In this document: piece by piece, positions 14,752 through 22,503 of the stretch
Numbering within the stretch: position 1 is the stretch's first letter
Layout: every line of letters begins with the position of its first letter
NCBI GenBank assembly: GCA_963205295.1
Contig: CAUJIY010000099.1
Location: 1 to 39,987 of the forward strand
DNA length: 39,987 bases
Direction: 5' to 3'
Origin: Pseudomonadota bacterium
GTDB lineage: Bacteria; Pseudomonadota; Gammaproteobacteria; Steroidobacterales; GCA-2729495
The notes under the pieces: model-generated
Told to the model about the DNA's origin: nothing
The model's database searches: none
The model's input: only the letters and a program-made list of their open reading frames with translations
Translations under genes and position numbers: made by a program

Positions 14752-17624
14752 TCACGATCCGCGATCGCGGTCGTCGTTCCCGCCGGGCCACTCGCTGGCG
14801 GGCCCGGAGGACCAGACGGTGTAGCTCTTGCTCCCCTGGCTCGGCGGTCCGGACTGCTGCCACCCGGCGGGCACGTCGCGCCCGCTGTCCGGCGCTGGCG
14901 GCGGTGACGGTTCCGGCGTTGCCGTACGTTCTGCAGGCGGTGCGGGCGGTGGCTGCTGTGCCGTCTGGTGTTCGACCGGCGGCGCCGGTGGTGGCGTCGC
15001 TGTGACGGCGGTGTCGCTGATGGCTGGCAAGGCCGGCTGCGTGATCTCGTCGGCCGGTTCGCTGCCTGGCGAACTGTCGTTGCCGCGATAGCCGGCGTCA
15101 CCGCCGGTAGTTTCGTCGCGGCGCGGACGATTGTCGCCGCCGCCACGACCGCCGCGGCGGCGGGAGCGTCCGCCGCGCTCCCGGCGACGGCCCTGGCCCT
15201 GCCCCTGCTGATCCGCAGATGGCGGTGCGCCGGGACCGGGGAAGGCGCGCGGGGCCGCGCCCGGCGCGCGCGCGGCCGCGGCCGGTCCCCGCTGGGGGTG
15301 GCGGCGGGGGGCGGGGGGGGGGCGCGCCCGCCGCGCCCCGGCCGCCGGCCCGGCCCCGCCCCGTGCTTCCCCGCTTTGGGGGGGGCCCCTCCCCGGGCGC
15401 GGGCCCGCGGTTCCGCTCCCGGCGCGTGCGCGGCCTCGTCCTGTCCACGGTGGGAGTCGCTGCGTGCCTCGGAGCGCTCGCTCTGGCGGTCGGGGCCGCG
15501 TCCATCCTCGCCGCGCCCGTGCCGCGGGCCACGGTCGCCACGGTTACCGCGCTCGCCGCGGTCACCACGGTCACCACGGTCACCACGGTCACCACGGTCG
15601 CTACGGTCGCTACGGTCGCTACGGTCGCTACGATCGCTACGATCGCTACGATCGCTACGATCGTTGCGGAAACTGCGCGACTCGCCCCGGTCACCCCGGT
15701 CACCGCGGTCGCTCCGCTCACCACGTTCGCCGCGCTCACCGCGATGTCCACGGTGGCGATCGTCGCGATGACCTCGGCCATCGCGACCGTGCTGGCTGCG
15801 ATGGCGCCCGCCGTCGTGCCCCTGGCGCCCGCCCGAGGCCGGGCGGCGCTCCGGTTCGCTGCGTGTCGCGCTGGCGGCTGCCGGTGCGGCACCCGGGCCT
15901 CTGAGCCAGGTCAGGAAGCGGGCGACGAGCCCCGGGCCGGCGGCTGCCGCGGCCGGTGCCGGCGCAGCGGCCGGCGTCGACTCGGCGAACCCGGGCGGCG
16001 GCGGCGGGACGGGCGTGGCGGGCATGGTCGGCACCACGGCCGGTTCTTCCGGTTTCACGCGTGGTGCGAAGAGGTCGAGCGCACCGTCGGATGGCGGCTG
16101 CTCCTGCACCGCGAGCGTGTAGCTCACGCCGATGTTCTCCGGCGCGCCGATCTGGTCGTCGCGCACGCGGCGCAGGGTGTAGTTCGGGGTCTGCAGCGCC
16201 GGGTTGGCGATCAGGATGAGCTGCACCCGGTCGCGTTCCTCGATGGCGCGGATCCAGTCGCGCTTCTCGTTGAGGAGGTAGGTGGCGACGTCGACCGGCA
16301 GCTGGGCGATCACCTTGGCCGAGCGGTCCTTGCGTGCTTCCTCACCGACCAGGCGCAGTACGGCGAGCGCCAGCGACTCGACGCCGCGGATGGAGCCCGA
16401 GCCGTTGCAGCGCGGGCAGGTCTGGTGCGCGGACTCGCCGAGCGAGGGACGCAGGCGCTGGCGCGACAGCTCGAGCAGGCCGAAGCGCGAGATGCGCCCG
16501 ATCTGCACGCGCGCGCGGTCCATCTTCATGGCGTCGCGCAGGCGGTTCTCGACGTCGCGCTGGCTGCGCTGCGAGGACATGTCGATGAAGTCGACCACCA
16601 GCAGCCCGCCGAGGTCGCGCAGGCGGCACTGGCGCGCCACTTCGTCGGCGGCCTCCAGGTTGGTGGCGAGCGCGGTGGCCTCGATGTCCTCACCCTTGGT
16701 GGCGCGCGCCGAGTTGATGTCGATCGACACCAGCGCTTCGGTCTGTTCGATCACCAGGCTGCCGCCGGAGGGCAGCGTGACGGTGTGGGAAAACGCCGAC
16801 TCGATCTGGCTCTCGATCTGGAAGCGCGTGAACAGCGGTACCGGGTCCTCGTACAGGCGCAGCTTGCGCAGGTTCTGCGGCATGGCCCGCTCCATGAACT
16901 GGCGGGCCTCCTCGTGGGTGGCCGGGTCGTCGACGATGATCTCGCCGACATCGTTGGCGAGATGGTCGCGCAGCGCCCGCACCACGGTGTTGCTGTCCTG
17001 GAAGACGAGGAACGGCGCCGGGCGGCCGACCACGGCCTTCTTGATCGCCTCCCAGATCCCCAGGAGGTACTCCATGTCCCAGTTCAGCTCCTCGATGCTG
17101 CGCCCGACACCGGCCGTGCGGATGATCACGCCCATGCCGCGCGGCACCTCGAGGTCGTGCATGGCCTCGCGGATCTCGTCGCGCTCTTCGCCGCTGATAC
17201 GGCGCGAGACGCCGCCGCCGCGCGGGTTGTTCGGCATCAGCACGATGAAGCGCCCGGCCAGGCTGATGAAGGTGGTGAGGGCGGCACCCTTGTTGCCGCG
17301 TTCCTCCTTGTCCACCTGCACGACGATCTCCTGGCCCTCGCGCAGGAGTTCGCGGATGTTCATGCGCCCGTTCGACTCGGGCTCGGTGACGAAGTACTCC
17401 CGCGAGATTTCCTTCATCGGCAGGAAACCGTGCCGGTCCGCGCCGTAGTCGACGAACGCGGCATCGAGGCTCTGCTCTATGCGGGTGATGCGTCCCTTGT
17501 AGATGTTCGACTTGCGCTGTTCGCGGGCAGCGGACTCGATATCGAGGTCATAGAGCTTCTGGCCATCGACCATGGCTACGCGCAACTCTTCTTCCTGAGT
17601 TGCATTGATCAGCATTCTCTTCAT
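14752..17624 (-). CDS. rne: ribonuclease E, frame interrupted in the C-terminal region
   Basis: Endoribonuclease E initiates mRNA decay and processes rRNA and tRNA at the membrane-associated degradosome. From the ATG at 17624 the catalytic half is intact: [10 protein letters not shown], the S1 domain, the RNase H-like and DNase I-like parts, catalytic Asp302 ([10 protein letters not shown]) and Asp345 (VVDFIDM), and the Zn-link CPRC at 403-406. All lie one residue before the E. coli numbering. The C-terminal half is a disordered Arg/Asp/Gly/Ser region. Between about 15240 and 15430 the frame breaks. Downstream, the other frame encodes a convincing tail ([18 protein letters not shown], an acidic/proline stretch, and [10 protein letters not shown]), ending at 14752. 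The assembly lacks one base (mod 3) relative to an open frame. This is probably a sequencing error in G-runs. A corrected product would be about 957 residues. Confidence 0.88.
15240..15430. other. extreme-GC, G-homopolymer tract containing the rne frameshift
   Basis: This stretch is almost pure G+C. It has G-runs of about eight to nine bases (near 15313-15322 and 15379-15386) and C-runs, unlike anything else in the window. Neither flanking rne frame gives sensible protein across all of it. It is most likely an assembly or base-calling artefact in a repetitive RGG-like coding region, though a genuine frameshift cannot be excluded from sequence alone. Confidence 0.7.
15561..15668 (-). repeat. 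12 x 9-bp tandem repeat encoding Arg-(Gly/Ser/Asn)-Asp in rne
   Basis: Twelve exact 9-bp units fall into homogeneous blocks. On the plus strand they are four gtcaccacg, four gtcgctacg, three atcgctacg and one atcgttgcg. On the coding strand they read one Arg-Asn-Asp, seven Arg-Ser-Asp and four Arg-Gly-Asp. Flanking sequence continues the same triplet pattern less exactly. Block homogeneity points to recent unit duplication, and unit number may vary between strains without shifting frame. Confidence 0.9.
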
Positions 17625-17891
17625 GGGGCCCTGCTTGGCTAAGGTGGGTGGGGGGCCCTGGCCGGCGGATTGGCGCGAACGAGCGCTGTGATGCACCGTA
17701 CGGGGTGGCACCCGGGGTGCGTCGCGGGATGGCGACCGGTGGCGGATGCCGCCCGGTGCTGGTGGTTCGTGGTGGAACCGCGTCCCGCATGGATCACGAT
17801 CACTGGAATTCGCGGCGCGACGGAGGACGAACTCGGTCTTGTCCCGTCAGCCAGGTAACCCTTCTGTCGGGCCTGCATGGCAGGCACCAGG

Positions 17892-17919
17892 AAAAACAAA
17901 CCGCCGGCGGTGACCTTTG
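17892..17919 (-). promoter_or_regulatory. palindrome plus U-tract in the rne leader (possible attenuator)
   Basis: Read on the minus strand, the 12-bp palindrome ACCGCCGGCGGT is flanked by ACAAA on its 5' side and followed by TTGTTTTT. It could fold as a short hairpin before a U-rich run about 60-80 nt into the rne leader. The stem is short, so termination is only a possibility. Confidence 0.3.
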
Positions 17920-17977
17920 TCTGGGACAGGGATCACCTGCCGGCAACCAGGGCGCACACGCAGCGTGCGCGGCGGGT

Positions 17978-18006
17978 AATATAGCAGCCACCGCCTTTGG
18001 CATCAA
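17978..18006 (-). promoter_or_regulatory. sigma-70-type promoter for rne
   Basis: On the minus strand TTGATG (18006-18001), a 17-base spacer and TATATT (17983-17978) form a good promoter. The predicted start near 17971 leaves a leader of about 347 nt before the rne ATG, close to the 361-nt autoregulatory leader of E. coli rne. The 17625-18028 interval holds this leader and the short upstream region of rluC. I see no protein gene in it. Confidence 0.65.
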
Positions 18007-18028
18007 TGGATTACGCGGCCTTCCCGCC

Positions 18029-19006
18029 ATGACCCGCAACGCCCCGGCGCAGCCGCCGGCAGCCCCGGCGAGTGCCCGGACCGTCACCGTCGGTGACGGG
18101 GAGGCCGACCGGCGCCTCGACAACTTCCTGATGGCACGCCTGAAGGGCGTGCCGCGCGCGCACGTCTACCGCATCATCCGCTCGGGCGAAGTGCGGGTGA
18201 ACAGCCGCCGCGCCGGCCCGCACCAGCGCCTGCAGGCCGGCGACCAGGTGCGCATCCCGCCGGTGCGGGTCGCGCCGGGTACCGCCGGCCGGCCGGTGGT
18301 GCCGGGCTCGGCGGACTGGATCGAGAGCCAGGTGCTCTACGAGGACGCCGACCTGCTGGTGCTCGACAAGCCGGCGGGACTCGCCGTGCACGGCGGCAGC
18401 GGCGTGAGCCTCGGTGCCATCGAGCTGCTGCGTGCGGCCCGCCCTGACGCCGAGTCGCTCGGGCTCGTGCACCGCCTCGACCGCGAGACCAGCGGCTGCC
18501 TGCTGGTAGCCAAGCGGCTCGCCGCACTGCGCCGACTGCAGGCGCAGTTTCGCGCCGGCAGCGTGCAGAAGGTGTACCTCGCGCTGCTGGTTGGCCGCCT
18601 CGCCGGTGGCGAGCGCAGCGTCGAGGCGCCGCTGCTCACCACCGAGCGGCGCGGGGGGGAACGGCACGTGCGTGTCGATCCCGCGGGCAAGGCCGCGCAG
18701 ACCCGTTTCGCGGTCGAGGAGCGGCTGCCCGGGGCGACGCTGGCGCGGGTGACGCTGCTCACCGGGCGTACGCACCAGATCCGCGTGCATGCGGCCCACC
18801 TTGGCCTGCCGCTTGCCGGCGACGCGCGCTACGGCGCCACGCCCGATCCGGTCGCCACGGCCTGCGACCTGCACCGGCTGTTCCTGCACGCCGCCGAACT
18901 CGCGTTCGACAGCCCGCGCGACGGGCGCGTGATCCGCGTGGCGAGTCCGCTGCCTGCGGAACTGGTGGCGGCGCTGGCGCGGTTGCGGGCGACGGCGGCG
19001 GACTGA
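18029..19006 (+). CDS. rluC: 23S rRNA pseudouridine synthase RluC
   Basis: A 325-residue pseudouridine synthase of the RluA family; RluC modifies U955, U2504 and U2580 of 23S rRNA. An N-terminal S4 RNA-binding domain (RRLDNFLMARLKGVPRAHVYR, positions about 18112-18171, then IIRSGEVRVNSRR) precedes the catalytic domain. The catalytic aspartate is Asp151 in HRLDRETSG, close to E. coli Asp144, and LLTGRTHQIRVHAAHLGLPL is the family's second signature. The length matches E. coli RluC (319). The ATG at 18029 is the first in-frame start giving the expected N-terminus. The gene diverges from rne, the same arrangement as in E. coli. It converges on yceF with a 19-bp gap. Confidence 0.93.
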   Translation: MTRNAPAQPPAAPASARTVTVGDGEADRRLDNFLMARLKGVPRAHVYRIIRSGEVRVNSRRAGPHQRLQAGDQVRIPPVRVAPGTAGRPVVPGSADWIESQVLYEDADLLVLDKPAGLAVHGGSGVSLGAIELLRAARPDAESLGLVHRLDRETSGCLLVAKRLAALRRLQAQFRAGSVQKVYLALLVGRLAGGERSVEAPLLTTERRGGERHVRVDPAGKAAQTRFAVEERLPGATLARVTLLTGRTHQIRVHAAHLGLPLAGDARYGATPDPVATACDLHRLFLHAAELAFDSPRDGRVIRVASPLPAELVAALARLRATAAD

Positions 19007-19025
19007 TCGCGGGCGACGCCTGATC

Positions 19026-19616
19026 TCAGAGCAGGCGCACGCCGAAACCGGCGAGTGCTCCGCAGAGCCACAGCAGCGGCAGACCCTGGATCGCGGTCGG
19101 GTCGCGGGTCTCGACGCCGCTGAAAAGCGCGGCTCCGAGGGCTTCGAAGCGGAACGATCCGGCGCAGTCGAGCGGCCGGTCGCGCTCGACGTAGGCGCGG
19201 ATCGCCTCGGTGTCGAGCGCGCGCAGCTGCAGGGTGGTCTGGTCGAGGTGGTTGCGGCTGGCGCCATCCGGGCCGATGACGCAAACGGCCGTGTGCAGCA
19301 CCAGGCGCCGGCCCGCACAATGGCGCAGTTGCTCGATGGCCCGCGCCGCGCTGCCCGGCTTGCCGAGGATGGCGCCTTCGCACTCGGCCACCTGGTCGCT
19401 GCCGATCACGACCGCATCCGGGCGCCGGCTGGCGACAGCGTGGGCTTTCGCTGCCGCCAGGCGCATGGCAAGTTCGGCGGCGGGCTCGTCCGGCTGTGCC
19501 GCCTCGTCGACGGCCGGCACCACGACCTCGAACGCCGGCAGCACGCGCCCGAGGAGTTCGCGGCGGTAGGCCGAGCCGGAGGCAAGGACGATGGGTGGGG
19601 CGGAAACGATAGGCAT
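19026..19616 (-). CDS. yceF: Maf-like 7-methyl-GTP pyrophosphatase YceF
   Basis: A 196-residue nucleoside triphosphate pyrophosphatase of the Maf family, of the YceF subgroup that hydrolyses m7GTP to m7GMP as a house-cleaning activity. The signature LASGSAYRRELL near the N-terminus is the Maf SxSxxRxxLL motif. IGSDQV holds the catalytic base region, GKPGSAARAIEQLR follows, and CAGSFRFEALGAALF plus RDPTAIQGLPL are the YceF-type C-terminal blocks. The context supports the subgroup, since yceF sits between rluC and yceD as in enterobacteria. It is divergent from yceD across 60 bp. Confidence 0.92.
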   Translation of the reverse strand: MPIVSAPPIVLASGSAYRRELLGRVLPAFEVVVPAVDEAAQPDEPAAELAMRLAAAKAHAVASRRPDAVVIGSDQVAECEGAILGKPGSAARAIEQLRHCAGRRLVLHTAVCVIGPDGASRNHLDQTTLQLRALDTEAIRAYVERDRPLDCAGSFRFEALGAALFSGVETRDPTAIQGLPLLWLCGALAGFGVRLL

Positions 19617-19638
19617 CGCGCCGGGACCCTAGCCGATT

Positions 19639-19667
19639 TTGACAGGGTCTGCCACCGTCCCTAAACT
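19639..19667 (+). promoter_or_regulatory. strong sigma-70 promoter placing the start site at the yceD ATG
   Basis: A perfect TTGACA (19639-19644), a 17-base spacer and TAAACT (19662-19667) precede yceD. The expected start site, six to eight bases past the -10, is about 19673-19675, while the ATG is at 19677. The transcript would have at most a few leader bases, and there is no Shine-Dalgarno sequence between promoter and ATG. Confidence 0.7.
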
Positions 19668-19676
19668 GCGCCGTTT

Positions 19677-20216
19677 ATGCTCGCCGAGCGAATCGGTTCC
19701 TCGCAGCTGGCGGAGCTGGCGGCGCAGGGCGCCAGCCTGTCGGGCAGCCTGCATGCGGCTGACCTGCCACGGGTGCACGCGGTTCTGGCCCGCGGGGCGC
19801 CGGACGGGACGCTGGCAGCGCGGGTGGACTTCAGCGGCGGTCCGGAATCGTTCCCTGTCGTGGCGATCGAAGTGCAGGGCGTGCTGCCGCTGGTGTGCCA
19901 GCGTTGCCTCGGGGCAGTGGCCTGGCCGGTGAACGTGGCTGTCACGCTCACGGCGGTGCCCGGCGAGGCTGCCACGCAGGAGCTGGCCGATCCATTCGAC
20001 AGCGTGCTCCTCGACAGCGACGGCACGCTGCACCTTCGCGATGCGGTGGAGGACGAGATTCTGGCGACGCTGCCGCTGGCGCCGCTGCACGCGGACCGGC
20101 GCGACTGCCGGGCCGGGGCGGTGGCCGGGGAGAGTGCGGCAGCGGCGCAGGTACACCGTCCGTTCGCGGATCTCGGCACGCTGCTCGGCCGGGGCGGTTC
20201 GCGCGACGGGCACTGA
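19677..20216 (+). CDS. yceD: YceD/DUF177 protein, 23S rRNA accumulation
   Basis: A 179-residue protein of the DUF177 family. E. coli YceD is needed for normal 23S rRNA accumulation, and the gene almost always precedes rpmF. Visible family features are the central VQGVLPLVCQRCLGAVAWPV with its Cys-X2-Cys pair, and the acidic stretch LRDAVEDEILATLPLAPLH. Many homologs have further cysteines near the C-terminus; here DRRDCRAG supplies one. Its start sits almost at the predicted transcription start. It lies 26 bp before rpmF in the yceD-rpmF-plsX-fabH order. Confidence 0.9.
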   Translation: MLAERIGSSQLAELAAQGASLSGSLHAADLPRVHAVLARGAPDGTLAARVDFSGGPESFPVVAIEVQGVLPLVCQRCLGAVAWPVNVAVTLTAVPGEAATQELADPFDSVLLDSDGTLHLRDAVEDEILATLPLAPLHADRRDCRAGAVAGESAAAAQVHRPFADLGTLLGRGGSRDGH

Positions 20217-20242
20217 GTTCGAACGTTTGAGGAGAGTCTGAG

Positions 20243-20431
20243 ATGGCAGTACAGAAGAGTCGACGCACCCCCTCGACGCGGGGCATGCGCCGGTCGCACG
20301 ACCGCCTGAAGAAGCCGGCGGTATCCGTCGAGCCGACCACCGGCGAGACGCATCGCCGTCACCACGTGAGCCCGGATGGCTACTATCGCGGCAAGCGGGT
20401 GATCGAGACGACGGACGAGACGTCCGAGTAG
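20243..20431 (+). CDS. rpmF: 50S ribosomal protein L32
   Basis: A 62-residue basic ribosomal protein. [20 protein letters not shown] is the near-invariant L32 N-terminus, followed by the Thr/Gly turn [20 protein letters not shown]. The zinc-binding cysteines of some L32 forms are absent, as in other Gammaproteobacteria. A strong ribosome site (GAGGAGAG) is centred about 10 bases before the ATG, in contrast to yceD upstream. The tail ETTDETSE is a few residues longer than in E. coli. Confidence 0.96.
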   Translation: MAVQKSRRTPSTRGMRRSHDRLKKPAVSVEPTTGETHRRHHVSPDGYYRGKRVIETTDETSE

Positions 20432-20467
20432 CTGTCGCGCCATCCAGCCGATTCCGCGCCTGACCTC

Positions 20468-21478
20468 GTGACCAGCCCGGTCACCATCGCCCTCGACGCA
20501 CACGGCGGCGACAATGGCGTCGCCGTGTCCGTGCCCGCCGGGCTCGCCATGCTCGCCGAACGCCCCGAGCTGCGCCTCGTCTTCGTCGGCCAGCGCGAGG
20601 TCATCGATCCCTACCTGCAGCAAGCCGGTACGGCCGCTGACCGCGTGACCGTCCAGGACGCCCGCCAGGTCGTCGGCATGGACGAGCATCCTGCCGACGC
20701 GCTGCGCAAGAAGAAGGATTCCTCCATGCGCGTGGCAATCGACCTGGTCAAGGCGGGCCAGGCGGATGCCTGCGTGAGCGCCGGTAATACCGGAGCGCTC
20801 ATGGCCACCGCACGTTTCGTGCTGAAGACCCTGCCGGGCATCGACCGGCCGGCCATCATGGTCGCCGTGCCGACGATGCACGGCTGCACCCACATGCTCG
20901 ACCTCGGCGCCAATGCCGATTGCACGCCAGAGCACCTGTTCCAGTTCGCGGTGATGGGTTCGGTGGTGGCCACCGTCATCGACAACATCGATTTCCCGCG
21001 CATCGCCCTGCTCAACATCGGCGAGGAAGAGATCAAGGGTAACGAAACCGTGAAGCAGGCCGCGGCGCTGCTCGCCTCGAGTCACCTCAACTACGTGGGC
21101 TTCATCGAAGCCGACCGCATCCCCGACCAGCGTGCCGATGTCGTGGTCTGCGACGGCTTCACCGGCAACGTGGCGCTGAAGGCGATGGAGGGCACGGCGC
21201 GGCTGGTGCGCCACTTCCTGCGCGAGGAGTTCGGCCGTGGCCTGTACGGGCGCGTGGCCGGGCTGGTGGCGCTGCCCGTGTTGCGGGCACTGTCGGGCAA
21301 GCTCGATCCGCGCCGCTATAATGGCGCGAGCCTGGTGGGCCTCGACGGCATCGTCATCAAGAGCCACGGTGGTGCCGACGCCGTGGCCTTCCGGCAGGCC
21401 ATCCGCACCGCCATGGTCGAAGTCGCCAAACAGGTGCCCGACCAGATCCGCAGACTCCTCGCAGAGCAGGCCCAGTAA
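20468..21478 (+). CDS. plsX: phosphate acyltransferase PlsX
   Basis: A 336-residue enzyme that converts acyl-ACP and phosphate to acyl-phosphate, feeding PlsY in phospholipid synthesis at the membrane surface. Characteristic blocks are IALDAHGGDNG at the N-terminus, KKDSSMRVAIDLVKAGQADACVSAGNTGALMA (positions about 20710-20808), DLGANADC, and VVVCDGFTGNVALKAMEG. GTG at 20468 is used; it is 36 bp after rpmF. The gene ends in TAA immediately before the fabH ATG, so the two are almost certainly co-translated. Confidence 0.95.
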   Translation: MTSPVTIALDAHGGDNGVAVSVPAGLAMLAERPELRLVFVGQREVIDPYLQQAGTAADRVTVQDARQVVGMDEHPADALRKKKDSSMRVAIDLVKAGQADACVSAGNTGALMATARFVLKTLPGIDRPAIMVAVPTMHGCTHMLDLGANADCTPEHLFQFAVMGSVVATVIDNIDFPRIALLNIGEEEIKGNETVKQAAALLASSHLNYVGFIEADRIPDQRADVVVCDGFTGNVALKAMEGTARLVRHFLREEFGRGLYGRVAGLVALPVLRALSGKLDPRRYNGASLVGLDGIVIKSHGGADAVAFRQAIRTAMVEVAKQVPDQIRRLLAEQAQ

Positions 21479-22447
21479 ATGTACTCACGCATTGCCGGCA
21501 CCGGCCGTTGCCTTCCCGAGCGCGTGCTCACCAACCACGATCTCGAGCGTATGGTGGCGACGAGCGACGAGTGGATCCGCGAGCGCACCGGCATCGAGCG
21601 CCGCCACATCGCCGCGCCCGGCGAGACGACCGCGGACCTCGCCGAGAAGGCCGCGCGACGCGCGCTCGAGGCGGCCGGCGTCACCGCGGCCGACGTCGAT
21701 TTCCTGGTGGTCGGGACCACCACGCCCGACGTGGTGTTTCCCAACGTCGGTTGCCTGCTGCAGGACCGGCTCGGCATCCACGGTTGCGCCGCCTTCAGCA
21801 TCGAGGCGGCGTGCAGCAGCTTCGTCTACGCACTGAGCGTGGCCGACCGCTTCGTCGCTGCCGGCCAGGCGCGCTGCGCGCTGGTGATCGGTGCCGAGAC
21901 GCTCTCGCGCATCGTCGACTGGACCGATCGGACCACCTGCGTGCTGTTCGGCGACGGCGCCGGTGCCGTGGTGCTGCAGCCGTCGGCCGAGCCCGGCATC
22001 CTGTCCTGCCACCTCGGCGCCGACGGCCGTTACAAGGACCTGCTGTACTTCCCCTACGGCGTATCGCGCCGGCCCGAGGATGCAGGCCACGGCGAGGGCG
22101 CCTTCCTGCAGATGAAGGGCAACGAGGTCTTCAAGGTCGCGGTGAAGACCCTCGAGGGCATCGTCCAGGAAGCCCTCGATGCCAACCGCCTCGACTGTTC
22201 GGCCGTCGACTGGCTGATCCCGCACCAGGCGAACCTGCGCATCATCCAGGCCACCGCCAAGCGGCTCGGCATGCCGATGGAGCGCGTCGTGCTGACACTC
22301 CAGGACCACGGCAACACCTCGGCCGCCTCGGTGCCCATGGCGCTCGATGTCGCGATCCGCGACGGCCGCATCCGCCGCGGTGACCTGCTGCTCCTGGAGG
22401 CTTTTGGCGGCGGCTTCACCTGGGGCGCCAGCCTGGTGCGCTACTGA
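21479..22447 (+). CDS. fabH: beta-ketoacyl-ACP synthase III (FabH)
   Basis: A 322-residue condensing enzyme starting fatty-acid synthesis from acetyl-CoA and malonyl-ACP. The catalytic triad is present: Cys112 in EAACSSF (same number as E. coli), His249 in PHQAN and Asn279 in HGNTS. RTGIERRHIAAPGE and the C-terminal GGGFTWGASLVRY complete the family pattern. It abuts the plsX stop. In many relatives fabD follows fabH; here the next gene is an L,D-transpeptidase, so the fab cluster is broken at this point. A GGGCGCA-GCG-TGCGCCC hairpin at 22459-22475 without a T-run lies after the stop and could be a weak 3' end. Confidence 0.96.
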   Translation: MYSRIAGTGRCLPERVLTNHDLERMVATSDEWIRERTGIERRHIAAPGETTADLAEKAARRALEAAGVTAADVDFLVVGTTTPDVVFPNVGCLLQDRLGIHGCAAFSIEAACSSFVYALSVADRFVAAGQARCALVIGAETLSRIVDWTDRTTCVLFGDGAGAVVLQPSAEPGILSCHLGADGRYKDLLYFPYGVSRRPEDAGHGEGAFLQMKGNEVFKVAVKTLEGIVQEALDANRLDCSAVDWLIPHQANLRIIQATAKRLGMPMERVVLTLQDHGNTSAASVPMALDVAIRDGRIRRGDLLLLEAFGGGFTWGASLVRY

Positions 22448-22503
22448 AGCGCAGGCGCGGGCGCAGCGTGCGCCCGGTCGCTCCGGCGTATAGATTTCTC
22501 CCC

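Noticed and set aside
15530-15760. Possible CRISPR-like or regulatory repeat array
   Set aside because: The units are 9 bp with no spacers, and they encode in-frame Arg-x-Asp triplets of RNase E.
15219-17642. 807-codon open frame antisense to rne
   Set aside because: It is a shadow of the high-GC rne coding frame with no family features. The catalytic residues of RNase E are all on the other strand.
22459-22475. Intrinsic terminator after fabH
   Set aside because: The GGGCGCA/TGCGCCC hairpin is good but has no T-run, so it was mentioned only within the fabH entry.
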